Source: Curvibacter microcysteis
Lineage (GTDB): Bacteria; Pseudomonadota; Gammaproteobacteria; Burkholderiales; Burkholderiaceae_C
NCBI RefSeq assembly: GCF_028649455.1
Contig: NZ_JAQSIO010000001.1
Span: 62,001 to 126,000 of the forward strand
Direction: 5' to 3'
Length of the DNA: 64,000 nt
In this document: positions 31,134-40,258 of the stretch, one piece after another
Layout of the letters: every line of letters starts with the position of its first letter
How positions within the stretch are numbered: position 1 is the stretch's first letter
The notes under the pieces: generated by a model
Database searches by the model: none
Told to the model about the DNA's origin: nothing
What the model saw: the letters and a program-made list of their open reading frames with translations, nothing else
Position numbers and translations under genes: made by a program

Positions 31134-33014
31134 TCAGTCTTGCCTGGGCATCACCCGGGCATGGTCATTGATGCCAATGACATTGAAGAACACCGCGACC
31201 AAGCGGTGCAGTTGCTGGAACTGCACCTGGGTGCCCTCGGCCTGGCGTGCAGCGGCCCAGTTGAGCACCGAGCCGGCCGCCGAGAAGTCAATGCGCACGA
31301 GGCGCGCGCAATCGACCACCAGCACCTTGGGAATGCGGTAGCCGGGCAGCGGCACGGGCAGGGAGCCGCCCACATCGCCGGTGATGGTGCCACTCAGATC
31401 GACCACGATGGCTTGCTGTCCGCCCATTTCGGAGTCAGGGGCCGGCATGTCCAAGGCCAGCGCGGTGGTGGCGAACTCGGTGTGATAACGCGAGGGCTGG
31501 GTCGCAGGCCCCTCTCCGGCGGGCGCATCCAACAACAAGCCGGCGCCGTCGCCCGTCAACACACGGCATTCGCAATACGGCGCCTGCCAGGACGGCGGGG
31601 ACTGCTCGTAGGTGATGCAATAGTCCAGCGCCACCAACTCGAATTCCTCAGCGCGCCCCATGACGCGCAAGGACTCCATGCGCAGCTGCCACCAGGCGGG
31701 CGAGACTTCGGGCTCACCCGATCGGGTTTGGGCGCGCAGCACATCATCAAAAATGGCCATGCCCTGCCAGCGCAGGCGCACACGGGACTGGGCCCAGTCG
31801 GCCATCAACTCCGCCAAGGGAGGGACCGCCGCGTCCTCGATCAGGCTCAGGCGGGACCAGTCCAACAACCAGGGAGAGGCCGCCCGCCCCAAAGCGGCTT
31901 TCAAGGCCGCGACGGACTGCAGGCCCAACACCGAAGGGCTGGTCCACTGGTAACCCGCGGCCTCGGTCAAGCCGTCGTCCCAGGGACTGGCCGTCGGCGC
32001 GCGACGCGCCGAGGCATCGGCCGATGGAAAGCTCACCCACAAAGGACCCGAGCGCCCAAACCGGCCCGCGAAATCGATCGACGCGCTGTCAAAGCGATCG
32101 GCCTGGGCCGTGGCCCGGTAGAGATCAAACAAGGCCATCCACAGCGGCTCTTGGTAGGCCAGCGACGGCTGCTGCACCAAGTCCAGCACCGCGGACTCTG
32201 CGCCTTCTACATCGCCATTGGCGTAGCGGATCGCCGCCTCTTCCAACTCTGGCGCATGCACATAGGCGGGGGTTTCTTGCCCGAGCAGGCGCGAGGACGC
32301 GAATTCGCTGTGACCCGACATGGGCAAGGTGCTTTGCACCGCCGTGGGGGCAAAGGCGGGGCCCTGACCGCGCCCGCCTGGGCCGTCAAAGTCCCAATCG
32401 GCGAGGTGGGGTGGCGCAGGCGCACCCGGTCGGCTCGCGGGGATGCTCATCCCCTTGAGCATGGAGGTCGACACCGTGGAGCCCGGCAAGGTGTGCGCCG
32501 CATCCAGACTGTGGCGCGACTGCGGCTGGGTCGCGGCTGGCACCGACGCGGGCACCGAGGCCGGCGCGGATGCCAGACCGGTCGGGCGCGTGGGCGCAAA
32601 AGCATTCTTGTGGGCCGCGGCCAGCGCAGCCGAGGTGCCCGGGGGCGGCTGCCCCTGTTTGGAACGCCACCACTGCATGGACATCTGGGCTTCGATCTCG
32701 TCGATCTTCTTGAGCGTACCGGCACGGTCGTCGGTGCGTGACGCCAGGCTGCTCTGGAAGAATGAGGGGCGAGCTTGCGGGTCCTCGGGCGGGTTCAAGG
32801 CCTCGCGCTTGCGCAGCTTGCGCAGTTGGTCAAACTCACGGCGGCGCACGAAGTCGTTGCGCCGCTTGCGCTCAATCATTTCCTTGAGCGCTTGCTTGTT
32901 GTAGTTGCTGTCGCGATCGTCCTCGGATTGATCGAGGTCCCCCCAGTTGGTGGTCGGGCTCGTGACGAACCGAACCACCTTGGACAGCAGGCCTGAGGGG
33001 TCTTCTTTGGTCAT
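31134..33014 (-). CDS. Large STAS-domain protein of unknown function
   Basis: The 626 residues begin with a charged N-terminal segment (about 25-90, rich in Arg/Lys/Asp, with a probable helix ALKEMIERKRRNDFVRRREFDQL). A Pro/Ala/Ser-rich linker covers about 115-215. A helical middle follows, including TPR-like helices around RYANGDVEGAESAVLDLVQQ. The C-terminal 90 residues look like a STAS domain (IVVDLSGTITGDVGG, then VLVVDCARLVRIDFSAAGSVLNWAAAR, then LHRLVAVFFNVIGIN), as in anti-sigma-factor antagonists and MlaB-like proteins. The usual phosphorylatable Ser position reads RIDFSAAGS, so it may be retained. It sits between hslV and dksA on the same strand, 33 bases after the dksA stop. The function is not known to me. 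Confidence 0.8.
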   Translation of the reverse strand: MTKEDPSGLLSKVVRFVTSPTTNWGDLDQSEDDRDSNYNKQALKEMIERKRRNDFVRRREFDQLRKLRKREALNPPEDPQARPSFFQSSLASRTDDRAGTLKKIDEIEAQMSMQWWRSKQGQPPPGTSAALAAAHKNAFAPTRPTGLASAPASVPASVPAATQPQSRHSLDAAHTLPGSTVSTSMLKGMSIPASRPGAPAPPHLADWDFDGPGGRGQGPAFAPTAVQSTLPMSGHSEFASSRLLGQETPAYVHAPELEEAAIRYANGDVEGAESAVLDLVQQPSLAYQEPLWMALFDLYRATAQADRFDSASIDFAGRFGRSGPLWVSFPSADASARRAPTASPWDDGLTEAAGYQWTSPSVLGLQSVAALKAALGRAASPWLLDWSRLSLIEDAAVPPLAELMADWAQSRVRLRWQGMAIFDDVLRAQTRSGEPEVSPAWWQLRMESLRVMGRAEEFELVALDYCITYEQSPPSWQAPYCECRVLTGDGAGLLLDAPAGEGPATQPSRYHTEFATTALALDMPAPDSEMGGQQAIVVDLSGTITGDVGGSLPVPLPGYRIPKVLVVDCARLVRIDFSAAGSVLNWAAARQAEGTQVQFQQLHRLVAVFFNVIGINDHARVMPRQD

Positions 33015-33047
33015 GAAAACAGGGCGGGCAAGCCGGACAAACCGGGC

Positions 33048-33863
33048 TCAGTCCCCGAACATCTTCTGCTTGAGTTCCCGGCGCTGCTGGGCTTCCAGCG
33101 ACAGCGTGGCGGTGGGGCGGGCCAGCAAGCGGCCGACACCGATGGGTTCGCCGGTTTCGTCGCAGTAGCCGTAGTCACCGGCGTCGATGCGGGCGATCGA
33201 TTGCTCGATCTTCTTGAGCAGCTTGCGCTCGCGGTCACGGGTGCGCAGTTCAAGCGCGTGTTCTTCTTCGATGGTGGCGCGGTCGGCGGGATCAGGCACC
33301 ACAACCGTGTCTTCGCGCAGGTGCTCGGTGGTTTCACCGGCGTTGTTCAGCATGTCCTGCTTGAGGCGGCTCAGCTTGAGGCGGAAGAAAGCCGTCTGCT
33401 TTTCGTTCATGTACTCGCTGTCAGGCATGGCGAGCACTTCCTCGTCCGTCATCTGGTCGACGGTCTTGGTTTTCCAGTTGTTGGCCAGTTTCGGGTCTTT
33501 CTTGATCGAGGAAAGCGCGGGCGAAACGTTCATTGTCGTAGGCATGGTGTGTAGAAAGCTGGCTTTGGCGGCAGTTGACGCCACGGCAGGGGCCGTGGCC
33601 ATGGATGGTACGGTTAATTGGGTCAGTCTGGAAGACGGGCGCGTGCTGCGCTCGATGCCGGACGGGGCCACCGCCGGCACCACCAGGGAAGGCAGGGAGG
33701 CTGGAGGGGGCTTGGCGGCAGCAGGAGGAGTCAGGGCAGCCGCCTTGGCCTGCGCTTTCACCGCTGCGGCGGTTTTCACCGTCGCACTGGCAGGCTTGGC
33801 GGCTGCGGTTTTCTTTACCGCAGCCACGGGCGCCGCTTGGGATTTGCTGGCAGGGGCTTTCAA
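33048..33863 (-). CDS. dksA: RNA polymerase-binding transcription factor DksA with long N-terminal extension
   Basis: DksA enters the RNA polymerase secondary channel and works with ppGpp in the stringent response. The recognisable protein is residues about 115-271. The coiled-coil tip motif DPADRA carries Asp191, Asp194 and Ala196, the residues needed for activity. The zinc-finger region YGYCDETGEPIGVGRLLARP has only Cys234; the other three ligand positions are Thr, Ser and Ala, as in several alpha/betaproteobacterial DksA proteins. The first ~110 residues are Ala/Lys/Pro-rich and probably disordered; E. coli DksA lacks them. An in-frame ATG at codon 107 (MPTTMNVSP) could be a shorter start. 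Confidence 0.93.
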   Translation of the reverse strand: MKAPASKSQAAPVAAVKKTAAAKPASATVKTAAAVKAQAKAAALTPPAAAKPPPASLPSLVVPAVAPSGIERSTRPSSRLTQLTVPSMATAPAVASTAAKASFLHTMPTTMNVSPALSSIKKDPKLANNWKTKTVDQMTDEEVLAMPDSEYMNEKQTAFFRLKLSRLKQDMLNNAGETTEHLREDTVVVPDPADRATIEEEHALELRTRDRERKLLKKIEQSIARIDAGDYGYCDETGEPIGVGRLLARPTATLSLEAQQRRELKQKMFGD

Positions 33864-33959
33864 AGATTGTCTCCTCGCATGAAAGGCGGGATCGCTTGGA
33901 ACCGGCGAACCGGCTGGCCTGCGCCGGGGACGCGCACCGGGCTTTTGCCGGGGCGCGAT

Positions 33960-33988
33960 TGTATAGGCTCAAGGCCGTGCCCCGTCAA
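33960..33988 (-). promoter_or_regulatory. Sigma-70-type promoter upstream of dksA
   Basis: On the minus strand TTGACG (33988-33983) and TATACA (33965-33960) are exactly 17 bases apart, and the element sits about 97 bases before the dksA ATG at 33863. Both hexamers are close to consensus, which is rare in this GC-rich window. It would drive dksA and perhaps the STAS gene. Confidence 0.6.
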
Positions 33989-34119
33989 CCGTTGCGGAAT
34001 CGAGACAAACATGTGTCGCCCACCCCCTGCGAAAAACCGCAAGTCTAGGGCTTTTGCCCGCCTTCACAAGGGCATTGGCATCAATTTTGATAAAAAACGA
34101 CGCCGAGGTCAGACCTGCC

Positions 34120-35175
34120 TCAAACCAGGCACTGTTCCAGGCCCTGCAAGAAGATGTCGCGCGGCAGGTCAATGCCGATGAACACCATCTTGCTGATGCG
34201 TGCCTCGTCCGGGCCCCACTGCGGGCCCAGGTCGCTGCCCATCAGTTGGTGCACCCCCTGGAAGATCACCTTGCGCTCGGTGCCCTGCATGTTCAACACA
34301 CCCTTGTAGCGCAGCATGCGCGGGCCATAAATGTTGACGATGGCGCCCAGGAAGTCTTCCAACTTGGCCGGGTCAAAGGCACGCTCCGACTTGTAGGCGA
34401 AGCTCTTCACGTCGTCATCGTGGTGGTGATGGTGACCGTGGCCGCCATGCTGGTGCGAGGGGTGGTCGCAATGCTCGCCGTGGGCATGATCGTGGTCATG
34501 GTGGTGGTCGTGATCGTCTTCCTTGAGGAAGTCGGGGTCGATGTCGAGCTTGGCGTTGAGGTTAAAGCCGCGCAGGTCGAACACCTCGCTGATCGCCACT
34601 TCACCAAAATGCACGGCCTTTTGCGGCGCACGCGGGTTCATGTGGGCCAGGCGGTGCTTGAGGGCTTCGACCTCTTCGGCCGGCACCAGGTCGGTCTTGC
34701 TGATGAAGATCTGGTCGGCAAAACCCACTTGGCGACGCGCTTCCTGGCGGTCGTTGAGTTGCTGGGCCGCGTGCTTGGCGTCGACCAGGGTCAGGATGGA
34801 GTCGAGCAGGTAGGTCTCGGCGATCTCTTCATCCATGAAGAAGGTCTGGGCCACCGGGCCGGGGTCGGCCAGGCCGGTGGTTTCAATGACGATGCGCTCA
34901 AAGTCCAGCAGGCCCTTGCGGCGCTTGGCGGCCAGCAGTTGCAGGGTTTCGCGCAGGTCTTCGCGGATGGTGCAGCAGATGCAGCCATTGCTCATCTGAA
35001 TGATCTGCTCTTCGGTGTTGCTGACCAGGATGTCGTTGTCGATGTTCTCTTCGCCGAACTCGTTTTCGATGACGGCGATCTTCTGGCCGTGGGCCTCGGT
35101 CAGCACGCGCTTGAGCAAGGTGGTTTTACCGGAACCAAGGAAGCCGGTGAGGATGGTGACGGGGATCAGGGCCAT
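34120..35175 (-). CDS. CobW/COG0523-family GTP-binding metallochaperone with His-rich loop
   Basis: COG0523 GTPases deliver metals, often zinc. The 351-residue form starts MALIPVTILTGFLGSGKTTLLKR (P-loop at 11-19); the metal-binding GCICC motif is at 64-68, and the Walker B-type ETTGLADP is at about 98-105. Residues 219-255 are a His/Asp-rich loop with about 19 His and one Cys, a likely metal store. The CobW C-terminal domain follows. I used the ATG at 35175 because the upstream frame is not conserved-looking. It lies upstream of dksA on the same strand but 256 bases away, with a promoter between. Confidence 0.93.
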   Translation of the reverse strand: MALIPVTILTGFLGSGKTTLLKRVLTEAHGQKIAVIENEFGEENIDNDILVSNTEEQIIQMSNGCICCTIREDLRETLQLLAAKRRKGLLDFERIVIETTGLADPGPVAQTFFMDEEIAETYLLDSILTLVDAKHAAQQLNDRQEARRQVGFADQIFISKTDLVPAEEVEALKHRLAHMNPRAPQKAVHFGEVAISEVFDLRGFNLNAKLDIDPDFLKEDDHDHHHDHDHAHGEHCDHPSHQHGGHGHHHHHDDDVKSFAYKSERAFDPAKLEDFLGAIVNIYGPRMLRYKGVLNMQGTERKVIFQGVHQLMGSDLGPQWGPDEARISKMVFIGIDLPRDIFLQGLEQCLV

Positions 35176-35332
35176 GGCTAGACTTTCGAACAAATTCAGG
35201 ACGGCGCCGGTTCGGCGCGTGGGGCAGCCCGGAGCGCAAGGCGCGCCCCCGACCGGCACAAGTTGAGGAGTTTATCGAGGCTTTTCAAGCCCCGCCCCCG
35301 GGCCGCGGCAAGCCCGGCCCCGGGCTGCGGGC

Positions 35333-36535
35333 TCAGCGCCGCACCACCACCAGGCCCTTGAGGTACTCGCCCTCAGGGAAGTTGATGGTCATGGGGTGAT
35401 CGGGAGCACCGGCCAGGCGCTCGGTGATGTAGCCATCCACGCCCGCGTCAATGCCCGCCGAGGCCACGATCTTGTGGAACAAGTCCGCGCTGATGCCGCC
35501 CGAGCAGGAGTAGGTGAACAACACGCCCCCTGGTGCGAGCAGCTTGAAAGCCAATCGGTTGATGTCCTTGTAGGCGCGCGCGGCCCGCTCGGCGTGCGCA
35601 GCGGTCGGGGCGAACTTCGGCGGGTCCAGGATGATGGCGTCGAAAGTGCGGCCTTCGGCCCCAAAGCGGCGCAGCGAGGCGTTCACATCGGCGTCCAGGA
35701 AGTCGGCTCGGTCGGCGGCGAAGCCGTTGAGCGCGACGTGGGCGCGGGCACGCTCCAGCGCCGGCGCCGAGGAATCGATCGAGGTCACATGCCCCGCGCC
35801 GCCCGCGAGGGCCGCCACGGTGAAGCCGCCGGTGTAGCAGTAGCAGTTGAGCACGCTGCCAAACTGACGCTGGCGGGTGACTTCGGCAAAGCGCTGGCGG
35901 CTGTCGCGCTGGTCCAGGTAGAAGCCGGTTTTGTGGCCTTCGGCCACGTCCAGCGTGAGCTGCCAGTCGTGCTCGCGCAGGGTGATGCCGGTGGGCGCAG
36001 CTTGGCCATCGGCCAGGGTGCCACCGCGCAGCCAGCCAGTGGCCTCGGGCAGGCCTTCAAGCCCGCGCGAGCTGGCGTCGGAACGCTCGTACAGCTTGCT
36101 CAGGCCGGTTTCTCGCAGCAGGGCGTCGGCCAGCACGTCTTTCCAGCGCTCCATGCCGGCGGTGCCGAATTGGGCCACCAGGGTGTCGTCGTAGCGGTCC
36201 ACCACCAGGCCGGGCAGACCGTCGGATTCGCCATGCACCAGGCGGATGCCGTTGCTGCGCACGTCAAACCAGGCCCGCGCGGCCACCGAGCGCTGCACCG
36301 CGGCGCCCATGAAGGCCGCGTCAATGCGCTGCGACTCGTCAAAGCTCCAGACCCGGGCCTTGATCTTAGAGGCCGGGCTGAACGCCGCCCAGGCCAGGAA
36401 TCGGCCATCGGCCGCCTCGACGCGCACGGTCTCGCCGGGGTCGCCACCGCCCTTGGCAATGGCGGAGTCAAAAATCCAGGGGTGGCGGCGCAGCAGGGAG
36501 CGCTCTTTGCCTTCGCGCAGTCGAATCGTTTTCAT
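35333..36535 (-). CDS. Class I SAM-dependent rRNA methyltransferase (RlmI-like)
   Basis: The 400-residue protein has an N-terminal PUA domain (about 1-75: LREGKERSLLRRHPWIFDSAI), a central RlmI-specific domain (HGESDGLPGLVVDRYDD) and a Rossmann methyltransferase domain with NCYCYTGGFTVAALAGGAG, SIDSSAPALERA and the catalytic-loop DPPKFAPT. RlmI methylates C1962 of 23S rRNA to m5C; closely related paralogues have other targets, so the symbol is not certain. A GC-rich inverted repeat follows its stop (about 35296-35332). Confidence 0.92.
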   Translation of the reverse strand: MKTIRLREGKERSLLRRHPWIFDSAIAKGGGDPGETVRVEAADGRFLAWAAFSPASKIKARVWSFDESQRIDAAFMGAAVQRSVAARAWFDVRSNGIRLVHGESDGLPGLVVDRYDDTLVAQFGTAGMERWKDVLADALLRETGLSKLYERSDASSRGLEGLPEATGWLRGGTLADGQAAPTGITLREHDWQLTLDVAEGHKTGFYLDQRDSRQRFAEVTRQRQFGSVLNCYCYTGGFTVAALAGGAGHVTSIDSSAPALERARAHVALNGFAADRADFLDADVNASLRRFGAEGRTFDAIILDPPKFAPTAAHAERAARAYKDINRLAFKLLAPGGVLFTYSCSGGISADLFHKIVASAGIDAGVDGYITERLAGAPDHPMTINFPEGEYLKGLVVVRR

Positions 36536-36603
36536 GGGGCGGAATTGTCGTTCCTTTTACGCCAGCCGCGCCGTCGCCACGTTCAAGCGCCCAAGCCCGG
36601 CCC

Positions 36604-37269
36604 TCACAGGGCCTGGCCAAAACGCTCGAAACGGGGCCACCAGTGGCCCAGGATGTCTGCCGACACCAGCACCGCCTTGGCCTGACCGATCAAGCGCTCG
36701 CGCGGCACGAGGCCGATGTAGCGAGAGTCGGCACTGTTGTCGCGGTTGTCGCCCAACATCAGGTATTGGCCGGCGGGCACGCTCAAGGGGCCAAAGCTGG
36801 AGCGCGCCCTCACCCCTTGCAACCACTGCACACGGCGCTGGTGGCCCTGGATGCTTTCGGTCAAGCGGGTGGCCGGGCGCTCCATGCCGGGCAGCAGGGC
36901 TTCGCTGAGCTGCTCGGCGCCGTCGTACTGAGCGGCTTCACCGTTGATGAAGAGGCGCTCGTCACGCATCTCGACCACGTCCCCAGGCACGGCCACCAGT
37001 CGCTTGATCAAGCGGGTGCCGTCCTGCGGCGAGCTGAAGGTCACCACGTCACCGCGCTGCGGCTCGCCCAGGCGGGCCAGCACCACATCGGTCAGCGGCA
37101 GCTTGAGGTCATAGGCCACGCGGTTGACCAGCACCACATCGCCCTCCAGCACCGTGGGCCGCATCGACCCGGAGGGGATCGGGTTCCAGTCGGCGATCGC
37201 GGTGCGGAACAGGCCGAAGCCCAGCAACAGCAGCAAAAACGAGCGGTTGGTGCGAATCCAGTGCAGCAC
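36604..37269 (-). CDS. lepB: Signal peptidase I
   Basis: Type I signal peptidase removes signal peptides at the periplasmic face. The 221 residues have one N-terminal membrane helix (about 9-26), the catalytic Ser35 in PSGSMRPT and Lys89 in TRLIKRLVAVPGD. The C-terminal box GDNRDNSADSRYIGLVP is also present. It is shorter than the main E. coli LepB (two membrane helices, 324 residues) and is not next to lepA or rnc. It could therefore be a second, specialised copy. No other signal peptidase is in the window. Confidence 0.93.
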   Translation of the reverse strand: MLHWIRTNRSFLLLLLGFGLFRTAIADWNPIPSGSMRPTVLEGDVVLVNRVAYDLKLPLTDVVLARLGEPQRGDVVTFSSPQDGTRLIKRLVAVPGDVVEMRDERLFINGEAAQYDGAEQLSEALLPGMERPATRLTESIQGHQRRVQWLQGVRARSSFGPLSVPAGQYLMLGDNRDNSADSRYIGLVPRERLIGQAKAVLVSADILGHWWPRFERFGQAL

Positions 37270-37421
37270 GGGGGTGTCCTTGTCAGGTCCGACCCGCCAC
37301 CGTGGCAGGCCTGAGATGACCGGCAGTATGCGTCGACTGAGCGGGCTCTGGGGCCTCGGCGAACGGGACTTAAGGCTGGCCTAAGCACGTCCGAAGTTCG
37401 GGCCGCCGGCCCTGAAGCGGA

Positions 37422-38603
37422 TCAGCCCTCGGGCTCGGCCTCGGTGGCCGCTGGGGACTCGGGGGGCGCGGGCACCGCCCCTGGCAGGTCGACCGAGCGC
37501 CGGCTTGCCTTTTTTTGACGCGCCCGCGGGTGGGCCGCATCGTAGGCCTTGGCCAGGTGCTGGAAGTCGAGCCGGGTGTAGACCTGGGTGGTGCTGATGT
37601 TGGCGTGGCCCAGCAGCTCCTGCACGGCGCGCAGGTCGCCACTGGACTGCAGCACATGGCTGGCAAAAGAGTGGCGCAACATGTGCGGGTGCACCGCCGT
37701 GGGCGTGCCGGCCAGTTGGCTGCGCCGGCGCAGGCGCTGCCAGATCGACTGCGGGGTCAGGCGCGTGCCGTTTCGCCCCATGAACAGCGCCGGCTGCGAC
37801 AGCACGGCGCTGGGCTCCAGCCCGCCACGCAGGTGCAGCCAGCGCTGCAAGGCCGCCAGGGCCTGGCGCCCGATGGGCACGCTGCGCCGTTTGCCGCCCT
37901 TGCCCAGCACATGGACCTCGGCGGCCTCCAGGTCGATCCAGCCGCGCCCCTGTTGCTGGGCCTGCGGGCTGGCCCGGACATCCAGGCCCACCAGCTCGCC
38001 CACGCGCAAGCCGCTGCCGTACAGCAACTCGACCAGGGCGGCATCACGCGCTTCCAGCCAAGGGTCATCGTCGGGGTTCTGAAATTCGGCCAGCTGCACC
38101 GCGTCATCGACACCCAAGGCCTTGGGCAGCAGCTTGGGCGCGCGCGGGGCGCGCACATCGCTGACCGGGTTGCTGCCCACCCAACCCTGCTGACCCAGCC
38201 AGGTGTAGAAGCTGCGCCAGCACGACAGAACCAGGGCGATGCCCCGGCCCTGGCGGCCGGCGCCATGCATTTGCGCGGCCCAGCGCCGCACCTGGGTGGG
38301 CGGCACCGCCGTCAAGCCCAGGCCGGCCTGGTGGGCCAGCGCGCTGAGCTGCGTCAGGTGCAAGGTGTACAGGGTGACAGTGCGTGCGGCCAAGCGCTTT
38401 TCAACCCTGACATGGGTCAGGTAGGCCTGCAGCAAGGGATCCAGCGCATCCGGAGCGGGGGGCTGCCCCGCCGCGTCGGGTGGGACCGGATCAGGCGACA
38501 AGGCGGCCAGTGGCGCCGCGCTGGGGGCGCCATCGCCCCCCCTGGCCGGAGCCTGGCGCGGCGCGGGCCGCAGCGCGCGGGCGGAGCGGCCGCTGGCTGC
38601 CAC
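37422..38603 (-). CDS. xerC: Tyrosine recombinase XerC
   Basis: XerC works with XerD at dif to resolve chromosome dimers. The catalytic tyrosine-recombinase set is present: Arg in SGLRVGELVGL, Lys in LGKGGKRRSVP, HMLRHSFASHVL and LGHANISTTQVYTRLD with the nucleophilic Tyr. The SAM-like N-terminal domain begins at about residue 55. The first ~50 residues (Ala/Pro-rich) are an extension, and a later start is possible. The GTG start is five bases from the preceding gene's stop. The order dapF-DUF484-xerC is the same as dapF-yigA-xerC in E. coli, which supports XerC rather than XerD or a phage integrase. Confidence 0.93.
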   Translation of the reverse strand: MAASGRSARALRPAPRQAPARGGDGAPSAAPLAALSPDPVPPDAAGQPPAPDALDPLLQAYLTHVRVEKRLAARTVTLYTLHLTQLSALAHQAGLGLTAVPPTQVRRWAAQMHGAGRQGRGIALVLSCWRSFYTWLGQQGWVGSNPVSDVRAPRAPKLLPKALGVDDAVQLAEFQNPDDDPWLEARDAALVELLYGSGLRVGELVGLDVRASPQAQQQGRGWIDLEAAEVHVLGKGGKRRSVPIGRQALAALQRWLHLRGGLEPSAVLSQPALFMGRNGTRLTPQSIWQRLRRRSQLAGTPTAVHPHMLRHSFASHVLQSSGDLRAVQELLGHANISTTQVYTRLDFQHLAKAYDAAHPRARQKKASRRSVDLPGAVPAPPESPAATEAEPEG

Positions 38604-38607
38604 GGGA

Positions 38608-39306
38608 TCAGCCGCGCAGGCGGCTCAGGGCGGCGCTGGCCAGCTCGGCCATGCGTTCCAGGAAGTCGGTGCCCATGCCGCTGTGGAAGCGCTGCGAGTC
38701 CGGCGAGGCCAGGACCAGCATGCCAAAGGCCGGCGCGGCGCTGCTGATGGCGCCATTGCGCAGCGGCAGCAAGGCCAGGGACACGGCCTGGGCCGGCTGC
38801 TCCAGCCACTGCACGGCTTCAAAGCCCGGGTTGGCGCCGCAGAAGGGCGAGGTCAGCGAGGTGGCAAAGGTCTTGGCGTCTTCGCTCACGCCTTGGGCAA
38901 AAGCCGCCTCGGCATGCTGGGGCGCCACCGACCAGACCTTGATCGCCACCTGGGGCACCTGGAACTGGCTGCGCACGTCGGCGACGATGCGATCGGGCAG
39001 TTCAGCCGGGTTGTCGGTGCGCATCAGGCCCAGGGCCCAGCGCTGCAGCTTGTCGGCAATGATGAGGTTCTCGTTGCTGTGCCGGATCATGTCCATGATG
39101 CGGCCCTCGAGGGTCTTGATCTTTTCGCGCAGCATCTCGGCCTGGCGTTCTTGCAGGCTGACCGCCCGGTTGCCGTGCGGGCTGGTCATTTGCACGCTGG
39201 CCAGGACCTCGGCATGGCGCTCGAAAAAGTCGGGCGAGTTGGTCAGGTAGTTGGCGATGTCGTCTTCGGTGATCGGGTTCATGCCAGGGGTGTTGAGGTC
39301 GGTCAT
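38608..39306 (-). CDS. DUF484 (GAF-like) family protein, YigA type
   Basis: The 232 residues match the DUF484/YigA family: ITEDDIANYLTNSPDFFERHAEVLASVQM at the N-terminus, then VSLQERQAEMLREKIKTLEGRI (coiled coil, about 49-75), then a GAF-like domain ending in FLERMAELASAAL. The biochemical role is unknown; linkage to dapF and xerC is conserved from gammaproteobacteria to this organism. It is flanked closely by both and is probably part of one operon. Confidence 0.92.
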   Translation of the reverse strand: MTDLNTPGMNPITEDDIANYLTNSPDFFERHAEVLASVQMTSPHGNRAVSLQERQAEMLREKIKTLEGRIMDMIRHSNENLIIADKLQRWALGLMRTDNPAELPDRIVADVRSQFQVPQVAIKVWSVAPQHAEAAFAQGVSEDAKTFATSLTSPFCGANPGFEAVQWLEQPAQAVSLALLPLRNGAISSAAPAFGMLVLASPDSQRFHSGMGTDFLERMAELASAALSRLRG

Positions 39307-39326
39307 GGGGCGGGAAGCTGGGTGAA

Positions 39327-40202
39327 TCAGAGGGCGTCGGGCACGTCGATCTGCCCTTCAAAAACGGTGACGGCCGGGCCGGTCATGCGCACGGGGTGAC
39401 CCAGACCAGCCCATTCAATGCTGAGCTGGCCGCCGCGGGTGTGCACGTCCACGCGCGCAGCCAGCAAGCCCAGGCGGATGCCCGCGACCACGGCCGCGCA
39501 GGCGCCGCTACCGCAGGCCAGGGTCTCGCCCGTGCCGCGCTCGAACACGCGCAGGCGCACTTCGCTGCGCGACACCACCTGCAGGAAGCCGGCGTTGACG
39601 CGGCGCGGGAAGAAGGGGTGGGACTCGATCAGAGGGCCCCAGCTGGCCACCGGCGAGGTTTGCACGTCGTCCACCAGCAGCACGGCGTGGGGGTTGCCCA
39701 TGGAGACCACGGCCACGGCGGCGTCCTGCAAGGCCTCCCGGCCTGGCACGGCCAGCGGCCAGACCTGCCAGTCGCCCCGGGCGCGCGGGGTCAGGCCCTG
39801 TGGGTCAAAAGGGATGTCGGCCAGTTCGAACACCGGAGCGCCCATGTCCACCGTGACGCGGCCATCGGCCTGCAGCACGGGCTCGATCAGGCCGGCACGG
39901 GTGTGCACGCGGATCGCGTCCTTGGTGGTCAGGCCCTTGTCGCGCACGTAGCGGGCAAAGCAGCGCGACCCGTTGCCGCACTGCTCCACCTCGCCGCCGT
40001 CGGCGTTGTGGATCACGTACTCGAAGTCGATGTCGGGCGCTGGGCCCGGGCGCACGGTCAGGATTTGGTCGGCCCCGACGCCAAAGTGGCGGTCCGCCAG
40101 GTAGCGGTATTGGGCCGGGCTGAGGTTCAGGCGCGCGGCGGTTTCGTCCAGCACGACGAAGTCGTTGCCGGCGCCCTGCATCTTGGTGAAGCGGATCTGC
40201 AT
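39327..40202 (-). CDS. dapF: Diaminopimelate epimerase
   Basis: DapF converts LL- to meso-diaminopimelate for lysine and for the MurE step. The 291-residue protein starts [20 protein letters not shown] (a GTG one codon upstream is also possible). The two catalytic cysteines are visible: Cys75 in [12 protein letters not shown] and the one in [14 protein letters not shown] near the C-terminus. It heads a likely dapF-DUF484-xerC operon. Confidence 0.98.
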   Translation of the reverse strand: MQIRFTKMQGAGNDFVVLDETAARLNLSPAQYRYLADRHFGVGADQILTVRPGPAPDIDFEYVIHNADGGEVEQCGNGSRCFARYVRDKGLTTKDAIRVHTRAGLIEPVLQADGRVTVDMGAPVFELADIPFDPQGLTPRARGDWQVWPLAVPGREALQDAAVAVVSMGNPHAVLLVDDVQTSPVASWGPLIESHPFFPRRVNAGFLQVVSRSEVRLRVFERGTGETLACGSGACAAVVAGIRLGLLAARVDVHTRGGQLSIEWAGLGHPVRMTGPAVTVFEGQIDVPDAL

Positions 40203-40258
40203 CACCAGATTATCGGGGCTTCCGCTGGGCGGCGAAACCGGGCCGCGTCAAGCCGGGT

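Noticed and set aside
35296-35332. GC-rich inverted repeat after the RlmI-like gene as a terminator
   Set aside because: The stem is strong but there is no T-run and such repeats are common by chance at this GC content; it is mentioned only in the gene entry.
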